From NCBI GenBank assembly GCA_000434935.1, contig FR882182.1, positions 103,031 to 110,699 on the forward strand: 7,669 nt of DNA, given 5' to 3'. This document shows, piece by piece, positions 5,905-7,669 of this stretch. The position numbers and the translations under genes were made by a program. The DNA is from Bacteroides sp. CAG:709. Lineage in GTDB: Bacteria > Bacteroidota > Bacteroidia > Bacteroidales > UBA932. Numbering within the stretch: the first letter of the stretch is position 1; each line of letters begins with the position of its first letter. The notes beneath the pieces are model-generated. The model saw nothing but the letters and a program-made list of their open reading frames with translations, ran no database searches and was not told the origin of the DNA.

Positions 5905-6708
5905 TTACCGAGATGGTTGTTCTTTGTCGAAAATGTCGTTGAGTACGCGAGCGAGACGATAGGCTGCACGCGGTACCATGGATTCCGGAATATCTTTATG
6001 AAGACGGAGGAAGTCTATCCCTATTTTCGTGTCCGGCTCTGCCAAATCGTATATTTTTCGACATATTGAGGCAATGTCCCTCATCCAATCTTCTGGAGTG
6101 CCATCGCTGATTGATCTCTGCATTGTAGGTGACCAGTTGTCAAATTTGTCTTTATACTCATCAAGTGTCAGACCGGGATACAAAGTGGAGATCGAACTGT
6201 CCCAAACAGAATGATATTTTTTAATCTTTCCATCAAAGTATACTTTCTGATGAAAACGTGAATCTGCTGTCTTTGGATCGCCGAGGTCATAATAAAAGCA
6301 GTGTGATGGGCAATGTATTTCCGGAACAAGGTGTATGACGTAAAGAATATTCACAAAAACCGTTGAGTCGTCGTATTCTCGGTAATTCTCAAGGATTTTG
6401 ATTGCGTTGTTGAGAGCAGGGATAGCCTTTCCTTTCCCGTCTTCCGGAAACGAGCCGTCTTCAGCCATAGTGGCTGAATGCCAAAAGGTGGTATGCTTAT
6501 ACTCTGGTGACTTGCGGACACGATCCATCCATGTGCTGTATTCTACAATGGAGTGATTGAGATAGTGAGCCAAGATAACTCTTGTTGATTTCGTGAGGTG
6601 TTCTTCCGCGATATAAGCCATCAATCTGTGTTCTTTGCTACTCCAAGAGTAAGCATTGAGCGACAGGAATGGAATAAGAAAAACTGTGATTAGTCTCTTA
6701 GAGTTCAT
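5905..6708 (-). CDS. S1/P1 nuclease family protein, secreted, with divergent metal site
   Basis: S1/P1 enzymes are secreted nucleases that bind three zinc ions and cleave single-stranded nucleic acid; relatives include phospholipase C. The protein is 267 residues from the ATG at 6708. This start is preferred to the in-frame ATG at 6726 because it gives a compact signal peptide (MNSKRLITVFLIPFLSLNAYS) and lies one base after the symporter stop. Cleavage after Ser21 would leave Trp22 as the mature N-terminus, matching the N-terminal Trp zinc ligand of P1, with His27 as mature His6. Further ligands are Asp62 (STWMDR), His77 (FWHSA), His126, His136 and HSVWD (His166, Asp170). The central motif is HLVPEIHCPSH: Glu130 replaces the usual Asp and Cys-Pro-Ser replaces Gln-Pro-Leu. 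Most ligands remain, so metal binding is plausible but activity is uncertain. The gene sits between the symporter and the yhcH-like gene and looks more AT-rich than the left operon. Confidence 0.85.
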   Translation of the reverse strand: MNSKRLITVFLIPFLSLNAYSWSSKEHRLMAYIAEEHLTKSTRVILAHYLNHSIVEYSTWMDRVRKSPEYKHTTFWHSATMAEDGSFPEDGKGKAIPALNNAIKILENYREYDDSTVFVNILYVIHLVPEIHCPSHCFYYDLGDPKTADSRFHQKVYFDGKIKKYHSVWDSSISTLYPGLTLDEYKDKFDNWSPTMQRSISDGTPEDWMRDIASICRKIYDLAEPDTKIGIDFLRLHKDIPESMVPRAAYRLARVLNDIFDKEQPSR

Positions 6709-6709
6709 T

Positions 6710-7669
6710 TTATCTCTTTTTATCATATAATTTCGTGATTATGAAGCCTGTAAGGAATATGGAAGTCGTTCCGAAGACAATTGTCAGGTAGGTGTGGAAC
6801 GGCGAACGGAATTCATAGAACGGCGAACCTTCGTTGATGAAAGGTGAAAGACTCATCCACGCTATTACGAGCAGTCCGACTATCACTCCGGCAATCGCCC
6901 CGGCACGCTCCGGCTTTTTACATACAAGGCTTAGCAGGAAGAGTCCGAGCATACCGCCGCTGAATATTGAGGATAGCTTCCACCACGCGTCAAGCACTCC
7001 ATCAACCCTCATCATCAGCAGACCGATGACTATGCCTACTGCTCCGACTGCGAAAGATGCGCTATAGAGGACTTTCATATTTTTCCTTTCATTCACATTC
7101 TTCTTTCCGTGATTTACAAAATCGCTGAGAATGATGGTTGCTGATGAATTTATGCTTGTTGCAATCGTGGACATTCCTGCCGAGAAAACTGATGCGATGA
7201 CAAGTCCCGTGATGCCGGTCGGGAGTCCGTGAACTATAAACCAAGGGAAAACCTGATCGGACGACATTCCTGTGGGGAGAAGATCGGGCCGCGCCGTATA
7301 GTAGGCGAAAAGTGCCGTGCCTATATAGACGAAGACCAGAGATACCGGGATGTAGAGAAGTCCTCCGAAAAGTGTTGATTTCACTGCGTCGGATGTCGAT
7401 TTTGTTGTCATATATCTCTGGACATAATTTTGGTCAACGCCGTAATTCTGAAGATTCACGAATATTCCGTAAATCAGCACCACCCAGAAAGTCGGTTCGG
7501 AAAGGCTCGCGCCGAAACTTCCGAGGCTGAATTTTCCGTTAGCTCCGGCAATTTCGAAGAGTTGGGATGGCCCTTCCGGCATAGAGAACGTGAGAATCAA
7601 TGCGCAGGCGAGCGCTCCGGCTATCAAAACGATACCTTGAATGGCATCTGTCCACACAACGGCGGCGAT
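6710..7669 (-). CDS. Sodium/solute symporter, SSS family (N-terminal part outside window)
   Basis: SSS transporters move sugars, sialic acid, amino acids or vitamins into the cell with sodium across the inner membrane. The frame is open to the right edge. The GTG at 7657 is internal, because conserved sequence IAAVVWTDAIQG runs through it to the boundary. About 319 residues are visible, and roughly the first third of a typical protein is missing. Several long hydrophobic segments are evident, such as GIVLIAGALACALILTF, PVSLVFVYIGTALFAYY, SAGMSTIATSINSSATIIL and GLFLLSLVCKKPERAGAIAG. The stretch GMSTIATSINSSATIILSDF is the family signature around the core helix that helps form the sodium site, and DQNYVQRYMTTKS is also typical of the family. 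The C-terminus is KLYDKKR. The next gene starts one base after the stop, indicating an operon. Pairing with a YhcH protein suggests a sugar or sugar-acid substrate, but the sequence does not settle it. Confidence 0.92.
   Translation of the reverse strand: MAAVVWTDAIQGIVLIAGALACALILTFSMPEGPSQLFEIAGANGKFSLGSFGASLSEPTFWVVLIYGIFVNLQNYGVDQNYVQRYMTTKSTSDAVKSTLFGGLLYIPVSLVFVYIGTALFAYYTARPDLLPTGMSSDQVFPWFIVHGLPTGITGLVIASVFSAGMSTIATSINSSATIILSDFVNHGKKNVNERKNMKVLYSASFAVGAVGIVIGLLMMRVDGVLDAWWKLSSIFSGGMLGLFLLSLVCKKPERAGAIAGVIVGLLVIAWMSLSPFINEGSPFYEFRSPFHTYLTIVFGTTSIFLTGFIITKLYDKKR

Noticed and set aside
5881..6214. Short + strand frames opposite the S1/P1-type gene
   Set aside because: They are antisense to a well-supported gene and show no recognisable motifs.
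6709..6726. Upstream ATG at 6726 for the S1/P1-type protein
   Set aside because: It would overlap the symporter's last codons and add a charged MIKRDK before the signal peptide. The ATG at 6708 gives a cleaner signal peptide and spacing.
7655..7657. GTG as start of the symporter
   Set aside because: It lies inside the conserved AAVVWTDAIQG stretch, and the frame runs to the window edge.

Overview
The window looks like a chromosomal segment from a member of the Bacteroidota, probably the order Bacteroidales. The evidence is a TonB-dependent outer-membrane receptor followed directly by a DUF5689-type lipoprotein, lipoboxes of the Bacteroidota kind, gene starts with no Shine-Dalgarno sequence, and a long-form YhcH protein. 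No genus can be named from the sequence alone. No rRNA, tRNA or CRISPR array was seen.

Left part (1-4541, + strand): three tightly packed genes. First is the C-terminal part of a TonB-dependent receptor whose 5' end lies outside the window. One base after its stop comes a DUF5689 lipoprotein. Six bases after that comes an M3-family zinc metallopeptidase of the Dcp type, which also carries a lipoprotein signal. Together they suggest a surface capture and import system (receptor plus lipoprotein partner) coupled to cleavage of oligopeptides in the envelope. The imported substrate cannot be read from the sequence. A strong hairpin at 4643-4697 probably ends this operon.

Middle (4542-5327): 786 bases with no intact gene, lying between converging operons. 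The left half is unusually rich in repeats: a 14-bp perfect inverted repeat enclosing the terminator, a 12-bp perfect palindrome, a 13-bp direct repeat, and a three-copy 14-15-bp motif that can fold into two mutually exclusive hairpins. The right half is a graveyard. It holds the C-terminal remnant of a mannose-6-phosphate isomerase-like gene on the - strand (one stop and one frameshift), abutting an IstB-like remnant of an IS21-family element on the + strand (large internal deletion, damaged Walker A, internal stop).

Right part (5328-7669, - strand, read right to left): an SSS-family sodium/solute symporter whose N-terminus lies outside the window, then a secreted S1/P1-type nuclease family protein starting one base after the symporter stop, then a YhcH/YjgK/YiaL-family protein 46 bases further on. 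This looks like one operon. YhcH proteins and SSS transporters both occur in sialic acid and other sugar pathways, so a carbohydrate-uptake role is plausible, but the nuclease-family member does not fit it obviously.

No clearly new system is visible. The observations most worth checking are the alternative-hairpin repeat cluster, the Asp-to-Glu change at a metal-ligand position in the S1/P1 protein, and the two juxtaposed gene remnants.
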